Source: CBDAQA01 sp965247815
GTDB taxonomy: Bacteria > Planctomycetota > Phycisphaerae > Tepidisphaerales > Tepidisphaeraceae
Assembly (NCBI GenBank): GCA_965247815.1
Contig: CBDFHW010000006.1
Span: 62,001-126,000 of the forward strand
Direction: 5' to 3'
DNA: 64,000 bases
Shown: positions 53,653 to 63,864 of the stretch, piece after piece
How the letters are laid out: the number at the start of each line of letters is the position of its first letter
Position numbering within the stretch: the first letter of the stretch is position 1
The notes under the pieces: model-generated
Seen by the model: only the letters and a program-made list of their open reading frames with translations
What the model was told of the DNA's origin: nothing
Databases searched by the model: none
Program-made: the position numbers and the translations under genes

Positions 53653-54138
53653 ATGGCCGTCTACCATTTCACGATCCACGCCTACCGAAGCTGGCGGCCG
53701 GACAACCCGCGTGGGTACGTGCACCACACGAAAGGACTTCTCCCACCCGACCCGCAGATGGCGGCTTGGTACGACAGTCATGCCCGGTTTGGGCGAGTCA
53801 ATTTCGAAGAGGAAATGCAAAAGCTGATCACTCGAGAAGCGCACGCGATCTGCGTTCGCCGCGAATGGCGGTCGCACGCGATCGGCAACGAAGACACGCA
53901 CACGCATTTGCTGATCAGTTGGCGACAGTTTATGCCCTGCGATCAGGTGATCGCGCAGCTGAAAGGCGCGATCAGTCACGCGCTCGGACGACACATCGGC
54001 CCGCCGGGTCGGAAGTGGTTTTCGCGTGGATCTAGCGATCGTCGGGTGAATGATAAGGCGCATTTCGATTATCTGGTGGAGACGTATCTGCCGAGCCATG
54101 GCGGTGTGTTTTGGGAGGAGGGCGATTGTCTTCCCTGA
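53653..54138 (+). CDS. REP-associated tyrosine transposase (RAYT, Y1 HUH family)
   Basis: 161 aa. The start AVYHFTIHAYRSWRPDNPRGYVHH resembles Y1_Tnp-type proteins. The metal-binding HxH is His83-Thr-His85 in EDTHTHLLISW. A C-terminal helix carries candidate catalytic tyrosines (Tyr140, Tyr145) in FDYLVETYLPSHGGVFW. Such enzymes nick single-stranded DNA at REP hairpins and spread REPs through the genome. The gene is flanked on both sides by matching REP palindromes (R2, R3), the expected layout. The frame is intact. Confidence 0.88.
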   Translation: MAVYHFTIHAYRSWRPDNPRGYVHHTKGLLPPDPQMAAWYDSHARFGRVNFEEEMQKLITREAHAICVRREWRSHAIGNEDTHTHLLISWRQFMPCDQVIAQLKGAISHALGRHIGPPGRKWFSRGSSDRRVNDKAHFDYLVETYLPSHGGVFWEEGDCLP

Positions 54139-54142
54139 TAAC

Positions 54143-54230
54143 GATCCGCGGACTAAAAGCCCCGGCGGCTTGAAAAGAGAAAATGGTCAATCACCGTCTC
54201 TTCAAGCCGCGGTGCTTCAGCACGCGGACC
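54143..54230. repeat. RAYT-associated REP palindrome R3
   Basis: gatccgcggactaaaagccccggcgg (left) against ccgcggtgcttcagcacgcggacc (right): same arms as R1 and R2 but more diverged on the left. It follows the RAYT stop by 4 bp. Confidence 0.85.
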
Positions 54231-54245
54231 GTGCTCGCGAACGCT

Positions 54246-54644
54246 TCACCCCGACACCCCATACGCTTCGCGTTCGAACGGGTTTTCCAGGTACGCATCA
54301 CGGCCGCGAAGCTTCAGATACAGGGAACATCCTAAATAAGCCGGCAGAAACAGCGGCCCCCACCGTTCGCACTGCCGCACGTGCACGCGTTCGTGTTGCC
54401 GGGTGCGATCGTGCTCGGTTTCACTGACGGCCAGCACCACGTGCCCCAGCGTCATCGCTGCCGCCCCACCGCCGAGCCAGATCGCCGTCACGCGGCTCAG
54501 AAACCAGGTCGTGAATCCGCCGTGAAGTTCGATCACTCCTTCGACGACCCGCGGTCGGCCTCCGCTCAAAACAGTGGGCAACAGAAACAACAACCCCACC
54601 GCGGTCGTGGGAAACGCCCAGATATAGAAGATGATTTTCCGCAT
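54246..54644 (-). CDS. Small membrane protein with HExxH motif
   Basis: 132 aa. Two hydrophobic helices (FYIWAFPTTAVGLLFLLPTVL and AIWLGGGAAAMTLGHVVLAV) precede HERVHVRQCERWGPLFLPAYL and the end YLENPFEREAYG. HERVH fits the zinc-metalloprotease HExxH pattern, and the Glu in NPFEREA, about 30 residues later, could be the third ligand. Proteins with HE.VH.RQYE.WGP and NPFE.EA blocks are recurrent in bacteria, but I know no proven activity. Its 3' end abuts REP R3. Confidence 0.7.
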   Translation of the reverse strand: MRKIIFYIWAFPTTAVGLLFLLPTVLSGGRPRVVEGVIELHGGFTTWFLSRVTAIWLGGGAAAMTLGHVVLAVSETEHDRTRQHERVHVRQCERWGPLFLPAYLGCSLYLKLRGRDAYLENPFEREAYGVSG

Positions 54645-55065
54645 AATAATGACGGGGATGTATTAAGAAAACGCCGGTCCTGAGGTACCCCGAAGGGCCG
54701 GGCCCGGATTGCATAAAGCTACCCGAATCTTCGGCGTACCTCAGAATCGGCGTCTTGGGGAAACCCTTTCAATTGTACGGCGTTTCTGAGCTAGTTTAAC
54801 GAGAGAAGCGGCCATTGCTTCACGCGATTTCTTCCCGCTTATGGACATTACGTCACAAACCGATATAGTAATAAATGACAACTGCCTTCCCAGAGCCCTC
54901 GCGAGCTCCCGCCATTCGGTTTTTACTACCGCGGCGATTCCCGACGTTCGCATGCCAGTTGTAGCGCATTGACAGGCCTTTTTCGGCATTCCGCCGTGGC
55001 CCTTTGGTGCGCAAATCACCAAAGGATTCCGCCGCATTGGGACGGGGATCCGAAAAGGATGTCTG
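54645..55065. other. Leader of the DEAD-box helicase gene; palindrome but no gene
   Basis: 420 bp. It contains the palindrome at 54668-54756 and otherwise unassigned DNA. Long untranslated leaders are common before cold-induced helicase genes, but I see no specific cold-shock element. Confidence 0.5.
54668..54756. repeat. Palindromic repeat, ctgaggtac family, diverged copy
   Basis: aaacgccggtcctgaggtac continues to cccgaag and pairs with cttcggcgtacctcagaatc plus ggcgtctt. Related to the near-perfect palindrome at 59625-59690. Confidence 0.8.
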
Positions 55066-56478
<1,413 letters not shown>

Positions 56479-56528
56479 GGCCCGGGGGGAAGCTAGAAAT
56501 CCGAAATTCGAAGCTCGAAAATAAGACC

Positions 56529-56562
56529 AAAGCTCGAACGAATTTTCGTTCGAGCTTTTTTT
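56529..56562 (+). terminator. Intrinsic terminator after the helicase gene
   Basis: aaagctcgaacgaa and its complement ttcgttcgagcttt form a perfect stem with a short tt loop, followed by a T-run, about 50 bp after the stop codon. Confidence 0.95.
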
Positions 56563-56718
56563 GTGAATACGTTTCTGTACGGCGTCTGACTGGAGTCTCT
56601 GGCCGCCTCTGAGGTAGCCGCGGGTGGACACCCGTCGGCCCGCGTTGTGGATGACGCAGCAGTCAAAGTGAAAGCCACATTCGAATTTCCCCGCGGGCTC
56701 TGGTAAACACGCCTGCGC

Positions 56719-58005
56719 ATGCTGAATGTCTACGACATCGCTTACGCCACGGGCGTGGTTCTCGCGTCGCCCGTCTGGGCGACGCGGCGGGCGAGTCGTG
56801 AAAAAGTACTCCGCGCGTTCGGCATGCGGATGGGGCACGTGCCGCACCGCGAAGGCGACGGCCCGGCGGTGCTGATCCACGCCGTGAGCCTCGGGGAGAT
56901 CAACGCCACCAGCCAGCTCGTGAAGCAACTGCACGCCGAACGACCCGGGCTGCATGTTGTCATTTCGACCACCACCGTGACCGGTTACGACCGCGGCCGA
57001 CAGCTGTATGCCGGCAAGCCCGGCGTGTCGCTGGTGCGGTTCCCGCTGGACTTCACGACGGCGGTCAATCACCTGTTCGATGCCGTGCGGCCGTCGGCCG
57101 TGGTGCTGATGGAGGGCGAAATCTGGCCGAACTTTCTGCTGCAGTGTGAGAAGCGAAAGATCCCGGTGCTGTTAGTCAACGGCCGAATCACCCTGCCGGC
57201 GTTCACGCGATACAACTGGATCAAGCCTGTAACCGCCCGGATGCTCGGCCGCATTGCGATGGTCTGCGCGCAGGATCAGCTCTACGCCGATCGGTTCACC
57301 GCACTTGGTGCACCGATCGACCGGGTGAAGATCACCGGCACCATGAAGTTCGACACCGCGCAGCTCGCGGATCACGTCACCGGCGACGAACAACTGGCCG
57401 TGGACGTTGGATTGATTCGACCCGGACCGCCCGTCTGGGTCTGCGGGTCGACCGGGCCCGGGGAAGAACGACTGATTCTCGAAAGCTACAAAGCGCTGCT
57501 CGGTCAGTTTCCGCAGTTAAGGCTCGTGATCGTTCCGAGAAAGCCCGAGCGGTTCGACGAGGTCGCCGATCTAATCCTCGCGGCCGGGTTCACACTGGTC
57601 CGCCGGTCCAAACGCGAAGCTGTATCGGGCACTCCGGTCATCTTGGGCGACACGATGGGCGAGTTGCGAAAGTTTTATAGCCTGGCGGACGTCGTATTCG
57701 TGGGCCGGTCGCTGGTCGATTTGGGTCCCCGGCAACACGGCAGCGACATGATCGAACCGGCCGCGCTGGCCAAGCCGGTCGTGATGGGGCCGTGGACGCA
57801 CAACTTCGCCGAAGCGGTTCGCGCGTTCCACGCTTCTCGTGCGATCAGAGAAGTGACAACCACTTCGGGCTTGTGTGAGACGATCGCCGAGTGGCTGACC
57901 GACCCCGCCGCCGCGAAAGCGACCGGTCGAGCGGCACAACAGGTCGTCCGAGAACACCAGGGCGCGACTGCGAAGCACGTGGCGGAGATCCTGCGATTCA
58001 TGTGA
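56719..58005 (+). CDS. waaA: 3-deoxy-D-manno-octulosonic acid transferase
   Basis: 428 aa GT-B enzyme that adds Kdo to lipid A precursors at the inner membrane. Hallmarks: IHAVSLGEINA with the catalytic Glu, VVISTTTVTGYDRGRQLY, FPLDFTTAVNHLFDAVRPSAVVLMEGEIWPNFL, CGSTGPGEERLILESY, and ADVVFVGRSLVDLG with EPAALAKPVVMGPWTHNF. All are in the canonical order. The short N-terminal segment is a membrane-associated helix. It supports a lipopolysaccharide-containing outer membrane. It is monocistronic here. Confidence 0.95.
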   Translation: MLNVYDIAYATGVVLASPVWATRRASREKVLRAFGMRMGHVPHREGDGPAVLIHAVSLGEINATSQLVKQLHAERPGLHVVISTTTVTGYDRGRQLYAGKPGVSLVRFPLDFTTAVNHLFDAVRPSAVVLMEGEIWPNFLLQCEKRKIPVLLVNGRITLPAFTRYNWIKPVTARMLGRIAMVCAQDQLYADRFTALGAPIDRVKITGTMKFDTAQLADHVTGDEQLAVDVGLIRPGPPVWVCGSTGPGEERLILESYKALLGQFPQLRLVIVPRKPERFDEVADLILAAGFTLVRRSKREAVSGTPVILGDTMGELRKFYSLADVVFVGRSLVDLGPRQHGSDMIEPAALAKPVVMGPWTHNFAEAVRAFHASRAIREVTTTSGLCETIAEWLTDPAAAKATGRAAQQVVREHQGATAKHVAEILRFM

Positions 58006-58152
58006 CGAACACTGCGACTGAATCGCAATCTGACTTCATCAATCTGCGGTAAATTCAGGCCGGTGTGTGGATTAGTGTCGGGGTGCCGTGCTTTACTACC
58101 CGCATCACCGGCACCGAAGGGTCCGTCGCCCGTTTTTTTCAGGAGTCATTGC

Positions 58153-58704
58153 GTGTCACAGATTGAATCGATCGAACCAACACTCAGGGAGACAGACGGC
58201 AAAGTCGCCGCCGATCATGACGCGGCGTTCGTGCTACAGAAAGTGCAACCCGCGCTGCTGGGGTTGATGGACGGGTCGGTCTCCACGCTCGCGCCGCTGT
58301 TCGCGGCGGCGGGATCGACGGTGATGACCGGCAAAACACTTTATGCGTTCTTGATCGGCCTCGCCGCAAGCGTCGGCGCGGGCGTCAGCATGGGACTCGC
58401 CGAGGCGCTTAGCGACGACGGAACCGTCACTGGTCGGGGGCACCCGATCGGCCGGGGCGTGATCACCGGTGTGGCCACCATCATCGGGGGCATGCTGCAC
58501 ACGTTCCCGTTCCTGCTGAAAGATCCGAAGATGGCGCTGCACACGGCTTATGCCGTCGTGGTCTTCGAACTGCTCGTGATCGCGTACATCCGGTATCGAT
58601 TCATGAAGACGCCGCTGGTGAAGACCATCCTTCAGGTCATCGTCGGCGGGATGATCGTCTTTGCGATCGGGGTGTATCTCGGCAAGATCGGCGCGGCCGA
58701 CTGA
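58153..58704 (+). CDS. VIT1/CCC1-family membrane protein
   Basis: 183 aa from a GTG at 58153 with AGGAG 7 nt upstream; an ATG-less extension to 58063 is not supported. Helices include LLGLMDGSVSTLAPLFAAAG, an FLIGLAASVGAGVSMGLAEAL segment with the conserved acidic site, and two C-terminal helices. The GLMDGSVS and MGLAEALSDDG blocks resemble VIT-type iron/manganese transporters, which move the metal out of the cytoplasm. The usual cytosolic metal-binding domain is nearly absent, so the annotation is by family only. Its 3' end overlaps the convergent gene by 73 bp. Confidence 0.75.
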   Translation: MSQIESIEPTLRETDGKVAADHDAAFVLQKVQPALLGLMDGSVSTLAPLFAAAGSTVMTGKTLYAFLIGLAASVGAGVSMGLAEALSDDGTVTGRGHPIGRGVITGVATIIGGMLHTFPFLLKDPKMALHTAYAVVVFELLVIAYIRYRFMKTPLVKTILQVIVGGMIVFAIGVYLGKIGAAD

Positions 58705-59600
58705 TTCGGCTCGACGCGCACTTCCTCTTCCGGGGCTTTCGATTGCCCGTACGCCAGCTTGACCGCGATCCCGAACGGGATCGCGAGCAACACGAACCGG
58801 ATCGTCTCCCGCTTCCACAACTTCAACCGATGGATCGGCCCGATCTCCGGCACCCACGCCAGCACGGGAATGGCTGCGATCAACAGCAAGTCGCCGGTCG
58901 GGACTTCGTTCGTGTCGAACCACATGAACGAGAAGAGCGCGGCCGCCAGCGTCAGCCACACCAGCACGGGCCCGCGGGCGAAGGACATCTGTTCGTTAAA
59001 CAATGCCACGCAGGCGATCGCGGCGAGCATCGCGCCACCGGCAGACGCGGCGACCATCGGGGAGATTTCTCCGGCCTGGCTTCCTTGTGACAGCAGCATC
59101 AGGAACAACGCGATTCCGCCGGTCAGGAAACCGATCACGATCGTGACGGCTGGCCCGGGCGAGCGAGTCGTCAGTGGTTCGATCAGCAGCCAAAGCACGA
59201 CGATCACGGCGGCCACCGGCACGATCTGGTGGGTCAGCATCTGTACGCGTGGCATCTTCAGGTCGTACCGCAGAAACACCCAGTACAACATCACCGCCGG
59301 CCCGATAACGACGACCGCGAACCGCACCCATCGTGGCACGCGTCGAAAGGAAACTGTGATGACACAGGCGGTGAACGGGATCGCGGCCAGCAGGATTCGC
59401 CGGATCAAATCCGTCTTAAAATCGGCGAACGGCGAAACGCCGGTTAACGGCTGGTACACCAACAGACAGGCCGCGAGCGTGGCGATCATGGTCGTCCAGA
59501 CCCCACCGATCCACCGCCCGGCGAACGAAAGCACGAGCGTCCCTGCCGCCGTCGCGAGCATCAGTTCCACGATCAGCTTTTGTGTTTGTTGAATGTCCAT
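58632..59600 (-). CDS. Multi-pass membrane protein of unknown function
   Basis: 322 aa with about nine transmembrane helices (for example LIVELMLATAAGTLVLSFAG, FAVVVIGPAVMLYWVFL, IVPVAAVIVVLWLLIEPL) and a polar C-terminal tail. No domain recognised and no catalytic motif seen. It may follow yceI in one transcript, with a 66-bp palindrome in between. Its last 73 bp overlap the VIT-family gene on the other strand. Confidence 0.75.
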   Translation of the reverse strand: MDIQQTQKLIVELMLATAAGTLVLSFAGRWIGGVWTTMIATLAACLLVYQPLTGVSPFADFKTDLIRRILLAAIPFTACVITVSFRRVPRWVRFAVVVIGPAVMLYWVFLRYDLKMPRVQMLTHQIVPVAAVIVVLWLLIEPLTTRSPGPAVTIVIGFLTGGIALFLMLLSQGSQAGEISPMVAASAGGAMLAAIACVALFNEQMSFARGPVLVWLTLAAALFSFMWFDTNEVPTGDLLLIAAIPVLAWVPEIGPIHRLKLWKRETIRFVLLAIPFGIAVKLAYGQSKAPEEEVRVEPNQSAAPILPRYTPIAKTIIPPTMT

Positions 59601-59624
59601 GGTGAGCAGACAGTGAATTGCAGA

Positions 59625-59690
59625 AAGACGCCGGAGCCTGAGGTACTCCGAAGACCCGGGTCTTCGGAGTACCTCAGACTCCGGCGTCTT
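59625..59690. repeat. 66-bp near-perfect palindrome
   Basis: Arms of 33 bp, aagacgccggagcctgaggt continuing to actccgaagaccc, meet at acccgggt with one mismatch pair. It lies 22 bp downstream of yceI and has no T-run. A diverged relative is at 54668-54756. Confidence 0.95.
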
Positions 59691-59712
59691 GTTAGTGCAT
59701 TCGTCCGCGACC

Positions 59713-60285
59713 TTACTGTTTGATCGCTTCGACGTTCACCATCAGGGTGACTTCGTCGCCGATGGGGCCCTTGTAGGTGGTCATCCCGTAGTCGCTGCGG
59801 TTGATCTTGAAGGTGGTGCTGTACCCGATGCGGGTTTCGCCTTTCATGCCTTTGCCTTCACCGGTCTTGGTCAGCGTGACGGTGATCGACTTGGTGACGC
59901 CGTGCAGCGTCAGGTCGCCGGTCGCTTCATAGACATTATCGCCGGTCTTTTTCACCGACGTGGTCTTGAAGGTAATCGTCGGGAACTGCTTGACGTCGAA
60001 CCAGCTGGCTGCCTTGATGTCCTTTTCCCACATCTCGTTTCCCATATCGAGCTTGTCGACGGGCAGCGAAATATCCAACGACGGGGCCGAATCGGCGTCC
60101 GCCTGGGCGACCGTGCCCTCGGGCGCGTGGAACACGCCGAACGGATTGCTGACGCCCAGATGGCTGATCGTGAAGATCACCATCGAGTGGACCGGGTCGA
60201 CTTTATAACTGTCGGCCGACGCCAGCGAGATGGAACCAACGGTGGCGAGCAGAAAAGCGGCGAGCGAGGCGATTCGGGTTTTCAT
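59713..60285 (-). CDS. YceI-family periplasmic protein
   Basis: 190 aa from the ATG at 60285 with AAGGAG 5 nt upstream. A signal peptide (TRIASLAAFLLATVGSISLASA) precedes the YceI lipocalin-like barrel. Family blocks: YKVDPVHSMVIFTISHLGVSNPFGVF, SLPVDKLDMGN, WFDVKQFPTITFKTTSV, ATGDLTLHGVTKSITV. YceI proteins bind isoprenoid-like lipids; the precise role is unknown. Confidence 0.93.
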   Translation of the reverse strand: MKTRIASLAAFLLATVGSISLASADSYKVDPVHSMVIFTISHLGVSNPFGVFHAPEGTVAQADADSAPSLDISLPVDKLDMGNEMWEKDIKAASWFDVKQFPTITFKTTSVKKTGDNVYEATGDLTLHGVTKSITVTLTKTGEGKGMKGETRIGYSTTFKINRSDYGMTTYKGPIGDEVTLMVNVEAIKQ

Positions 60286-60459
60286 GAGCACTCCTTATAC
60301 GGGAAGAGAATTTTGCCGGTCACGCACCGGCCAAGCATTCGTCAGACGAGCTGAGCATAAATAAACAGATCGTTCGCATCTAAGGAACGGCATATTCCCT
60401 CGATGAATCTTCCAAATTTACTTGTTTAAACAATCATTGTCAAACGTTCATGAGCCCGC

Positions 60460-60466
60460 ATGGTTC
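60460..60466. repeat. 7-bp target site duplication, left
   Basis: atggttc directly outside the left inverted repeat, repeated at 61992-61998. Confidence 0.8.
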
Positions 60467-60482
60467 GGGGTCTGCCAATTCT

Positions 60483-61693
60483 TCAGGCGGCGAGCCGTGT
60501 TGACCAATACGTGGGCCAGAGATTGCTCTGATGCAGGCTTTCCAAAGCGATCATGGATTCGGCATTTTTCCCCGTCCAGCGCATGCCGATTCCCTTGAGT
60601 CGCCGGCTCAGGCTTTTGCACATCGATTCCGTCGGGCCCGATCCGATGTCGTAGCCGGCGGCGCGAAAACTGGCGTAATCCACCTTCGGCTTGCGCTCCA
60701 ACAGGTAGCTCATCAGATCGTCCACCGACTTGCGTTTGGTCTTGTTCCGCAGTTTGGAACGGGTTTGCAGCAGCGACTCCCACAGATCGTCCCACTTGCC
60801 TTTGGACAGTGTCTCAAGCACCTTTGTCGACCACTGATCTCCGTCGATATTTTGCTCCCCGAACACGATGCGTCGGGTTTGATGCACATGCTGGCTGGCG
60901 TGGTAGTAGTCTAAAATGGCAGTCGTCTTCGCCGGCAGGTTGTTGTCGATCAACCCGGCGATCCATTCCGCACCATCGGTCACTGCCACCACCTGGGCGG
61001 CGGATTTGAGCTTCACATCCGCCGACATGTCGCGCACAAGCCTGCCGGCCTGCTTCACACCCCCTCGGGTTGCACGCACCAGGCGGCGCGATTTGTATTG
61101 ATCGTACATCGTCACCAGTTTCATCTCCTTGTAACGCTGGTCGGCGCCCTGGCGGCGTTTGAGCTTTGGCCGGCGTTTTCCCTTTGTCCGTTTGAGGCTC
61201 TTCCGCCGCTCCAGGGCCTTTTCAAACCGCTTGCCCATTTCGCAATCGGTGACCATCGGAACCATAAAGCCGTCGATCCCCACATAAATCCGTGACTGGA
61301 TCGAACCGTCCGCAGTCTGGTCGGTCAGGCATTTACCCGCGTCAAAGTCGAATTCCAACTGCTCGTGCTCATGCCATACCAGCACCGCACGCCCCTCGGA
61401 TTCAGCCACCTTACGCAGCTTCTCATCGCTGAGCCAAACCTGCGCCAGACGGTTCAGGTTCGCCGCCGCACGTGAAAATGAATCCGAATCCGTGGCGATC
61501 CGGCAGCACATTTCTCGCACCGCCAGCGACACCCCGCATGCCGCCAGATCGATCAGATCATCCACCGGAACGTCGGTTTGGCCTTTGACGTTTTCGAACC
61601 GCCTTCGCCGCAGTTCCACCCGCCCGTTGCAACTGAGCATCGACCGCACCGCCATCCCCCGATGAGCCTGCTGGTTCTGTACCGGGGGAAAAA
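60483..61693 (-). CDS. ISKra4-family transposase, ORF B (catalytic part)
   Basis: About 400 codons from the frame junction at 61684-61693 to the stop; the open frame itself extends to 61796. The conserved start is QAHRGMAVRSMLSCNGRVEL. DDE residues are likely Asp in IYVGIDGFMVPM, Asp in VVAVTDGAEWIAGLI and Glu in DIGSGPTESMCKSLSRRLKG, followed by GMRWTGKNAESM. There is no own start with a good ribosome site, so expression probably needs frameshifting from ORF A. The last codons lie within the left inverted repeat. Confidence 0.88.
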
Positions 61694-61917
61694 GCGGGCG
61701 AGCTTTCCGTTGCCTCAACCCGCATCTGTGCCGCGGTTTGGAATGTCCGTCGTCTGAACTCCCCAAGCAGATCGCGAACCTGCTCCTCCGAGCCATCGAT
61801 CAAATGCCCATCGGGGGCGTCATTGACCGCATCCGCCACCTTCAACATCGTCGCCTCGAAATCTTCTCGCATGCGACGAACCAACTCATCACGATTCAAT
61901 CTGCTCAGACCATCCAT
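61558..61917 (-). CDS. ISKra4-family transposase, ORF A (N-terminal part)
   Basis: 119 aa from the ATG at 61917 with AGGAG 8 nt upstream. The helical N-terminal domain (DELVRRMREDFEATMLKVADAV, FQTAAQMRVEATES) matches the first part of ISKra4 transposases. Homology leaves this frame at SSPAF and resumes in ORF B at the run gctttttccccc, a change of +1 (or -2). The remainder of ORF A (GTEPAGSSGDGG) is out of frame with the family. Either programmed frameshifting or a disabling indel. Confidence 0.85.
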   Translation of the reverse strand: MDGLSRLNRDELVRRMREDFEATMLKVADAVNDAPDGHLIDGSEEQVRDLLGEFRRRTFQTAAQMRVEATESSPAFSPGTEPAGSSGDGGAVDAQLQRAGGTAAKAVRKRQRPNRRSGG

Positions 61918-61991
61918 GGCCAATCTCCTGTTTGGGCAATCCTTGCCAATCACACTATTTAACCATCGTGCCTGAAGAATTGGCAGACCCC

Positions 61992-61998
61992 ATGGTTC
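61992..61998. repeat. 7-bp target site duplication, right
   Basis: atggttc directly outside the right inverted repeat, identical to 60460-60466. Confidence 0.8.
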
Positions 61999-62109
61999 GC
62001 ATCGCGTCAAGCATGCTACCAATCTTCTCACGTTTCCCTACAATGCACTTCTTTGTCCCGTTGCGGATTCGGGCTTTACCAATCGGCGTATAGCCGTGAC
62101 AGGGATAAC

Positions 62110-63864
62110 ATGACTGAGATTGATTCGACAGACGACAGCACCACCACACTCACCGGGTTTGCCAATCTCGGGCTCGACCCGAGGTTGCTCGGCACACTGG
62201 TCGAACTCGGGTACGAAGAACCCACTCCGATTCAACGCGAAGCGATTCCTCTGCTGCTCACCGGGCAGGACGTGATCGGCCAAGCCGCGACTGGCACCGG
62301 CAAAACGGCCGCGTTCGCGCTGCCGATCCTGCACCGCGTGGCCGCCTTGGGCAAAGAAAAATCGATGCCGTCGGCACTGGTCCTGGTGCCCACCCGCGAG
62401 CTGGCGATGCAGGTCGCCGAGGCGATGCACAAGTACGGGCAGAAGCTGAAAATCACCGTCATCCCGATCTACGGCGGGCATTCGTTCGGTCAACAGCAAC
62501 GCATGCTCGACCGCGGCGTCGACGTGGTGGTCGCCACCCCGGGCCGGGCGCTGGACCACATCCGTCGCAAAACCATGGACCTGAGCGGGATCAAGATCCT
62601 GACCCTCGACGAGGCCGACGAAATGCTCGACATGGGGTTCGCCGAGGATCTCGAGGCGATCCTCTGCGAGACCCCGCCCGAGCGGCAGACGGTCTTCTTC
62701 TCCGCCACGCTGCCGCCGCGGATCGCCGGCATGGTTAAACGGCATCTGAAAACCCCGCTCCGCGTGCAGATCGCCGCCGAACCGATCGCCAAGGGCGCTG
62801 CGCCAAAAGTCCGGCAGATCGCGTACATCGTCCCCCGGGGCAAAAAACTCGAAGCGCTCTCGCGCGTGCTCGACATGGAAAACCCCGGCTCGTCGTTGAT
62901 CTTCTGCCGGACCCGGACCGAGGTGGATCACTTAACCGACCGGCTCAATGCCCAGGGCTATCGCGCCCAGGCGCTGCACGGCGGCGTCACACAGGACCAG
63001 CGGTCGCGGGTTGTAAAAAATCTCCGCGACGGGAAGCTCGATCTGGTGATCGCCACCGACGTGGCCGCCCGCGGCTTGGACATCGACAACCTCGAACTCG
63101 TGATCAACTTCGACGCCCCCACGACGCCGGACTCGTACGTACACCGAATCGGCCGAGTGGGTCGCGCGGGCCGGGAAGGAACAGCCATCACGCTGACCGA
63201 CCCGCGTGAATCAAGACTGTTGCAGCAGTTCGAACGCCAGACCAAACGGAAGATCGAAATCGCCCAGGTGCCCACGGTCGCCGACCTTCGGGCCCGCCGG
63301 CTCGAGCTGACCCGCGGCGCGCTCCGCGAGGCGATTCTCGCCGGCGGTTTGGACCATTACCGGGTCGCCGTCGAGTCATTGGCTCAGGAACACAGTTTGA
63401 TGGACATCACGCTCGCGGCGTTCAAGCTCGCGCACCAGGCCGCCGGGGGCGAACAGGACGAAGATCAGGATCAGGAAGACACGAGGCCGAACTCGGCCGT
63501 GCGACCGCCGGCCGCGAAGCCGTTGCCGGCTGCGAAAGCAGCCCCCGCCGCGAAGGCATCACCCGCGACGAAACCGCACGCGCCCTCAATCCCCGAACAA
63601 CCGGCCCGGCCGGTGCCCGGTGAAAAGATGTCGCGGATTTACATCGGCATGGGCCGCAGCAGCGAGACGTTGCCGCAGAACATCGCCGGCGCGATCACCG
63701 CCGAAGGAATGAAGGGGAGCATGATCGGCGCGATCGAAATTGCCGACAAATATTCGACCGTCGAACTGCCAGAACACCTGATCGAAGAAGCGCTGCGGGT
63801 GTTGAAGAACAGCACGATCAAGGGAAAGAAATTCGTCTCCCGCCGGTTCGTTGAGAAAGCCTGA
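62110..63864 (+). CDS. DEAD-box RNA helicase with DbpA-type RNA-binding domain (DeaD/CsdA-like)
   Basis: 584 aa from the ATG at 62110; an upstream start at 62053 is less likely. Motif I AATGTGKT (Lys65), motif II DEAD (167-170), SAT, and YVHRIGRVGRAG. A helical spacer is followed by a low-complexity Ala/Lys/Pro linker (AAKAAPAAKASPATK) and a C-terminal DbpA-like domain, MSRIYIGMGRSSETLPQNIAG through VSRRFVEKA. This layout matches cold-shock helicases of the DeaD type that act in ribosome biogenesis. It is the second DEAD-box gene in 7 kb, but the tail type differs from the first. Confidence 0.93.
   Translation: MTEIDSTDDSTTTLTGFANLGLDPRLLGTLVELGYEEPTPIQREAIPLLLTGQDVIGQAATGTGKTAAFALPILHRVAALGKEKSMPSALVLVPTRELAMQVAEAMHKYGQKLKITVIPIYGGHSFGQQQRMLDRGVDVVVATPGRALDHIRRKTMDLSGIKILTLDEADEMLDMGFAEDLEAILCETPPERQTVFFSATLPPRIAGMVKRHLKTPLRVQIAAEPIAKGAAPKVRQIAYIVPRGKKLEALSRVLDMENPGSSLIFCRTRTEVDHLTDRLNAQGYRAQALHGGVTQDQRSRVVKNLRDGKLDLVIATDVAARGLDIDNLELVINFDAPTTPDSYVHRIGRVGRAGREGTAITLTDPRESRLLQQFERQTKRKIEIAQVPTVADLRARRLELTRGALREAILAGGLDHYRVAVESLAQEHSLMDITLAAFKLAHQAAGGEQDEDQDQEDTRPNSAVRPPAAKPLPAAKAAPAAKASPATKPHAPSIPEQPARPVPGEKMSRIYIGMGRSSETLPQNIAGAITAEGMKGSMIGAIEIADKYSTVELPEHLIEEALRVLKNSTIKGKKFVSRRFVEKA

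Larger units (their letters stand above)
60467..61991 (-). mobile_element. ISKra4-like insertion sequence, 1525 bp
   Basis: Perfect 22-bp terminal inverted repeats: ggggtctgccaattcttcag plus gc at 60467-60488, and its reverse complement at 61970-61991. It is flanked by 7-bp direct repeats atggttc. It carries a transposase encoded in two overlapping frames on the minus strand. Confidence 0.93.

Noticed and set aside
59625..59690. Palindrome as an intrinsic terminator for yceI
   Set aside because: No T-run on either strand; kept as a repeat only.
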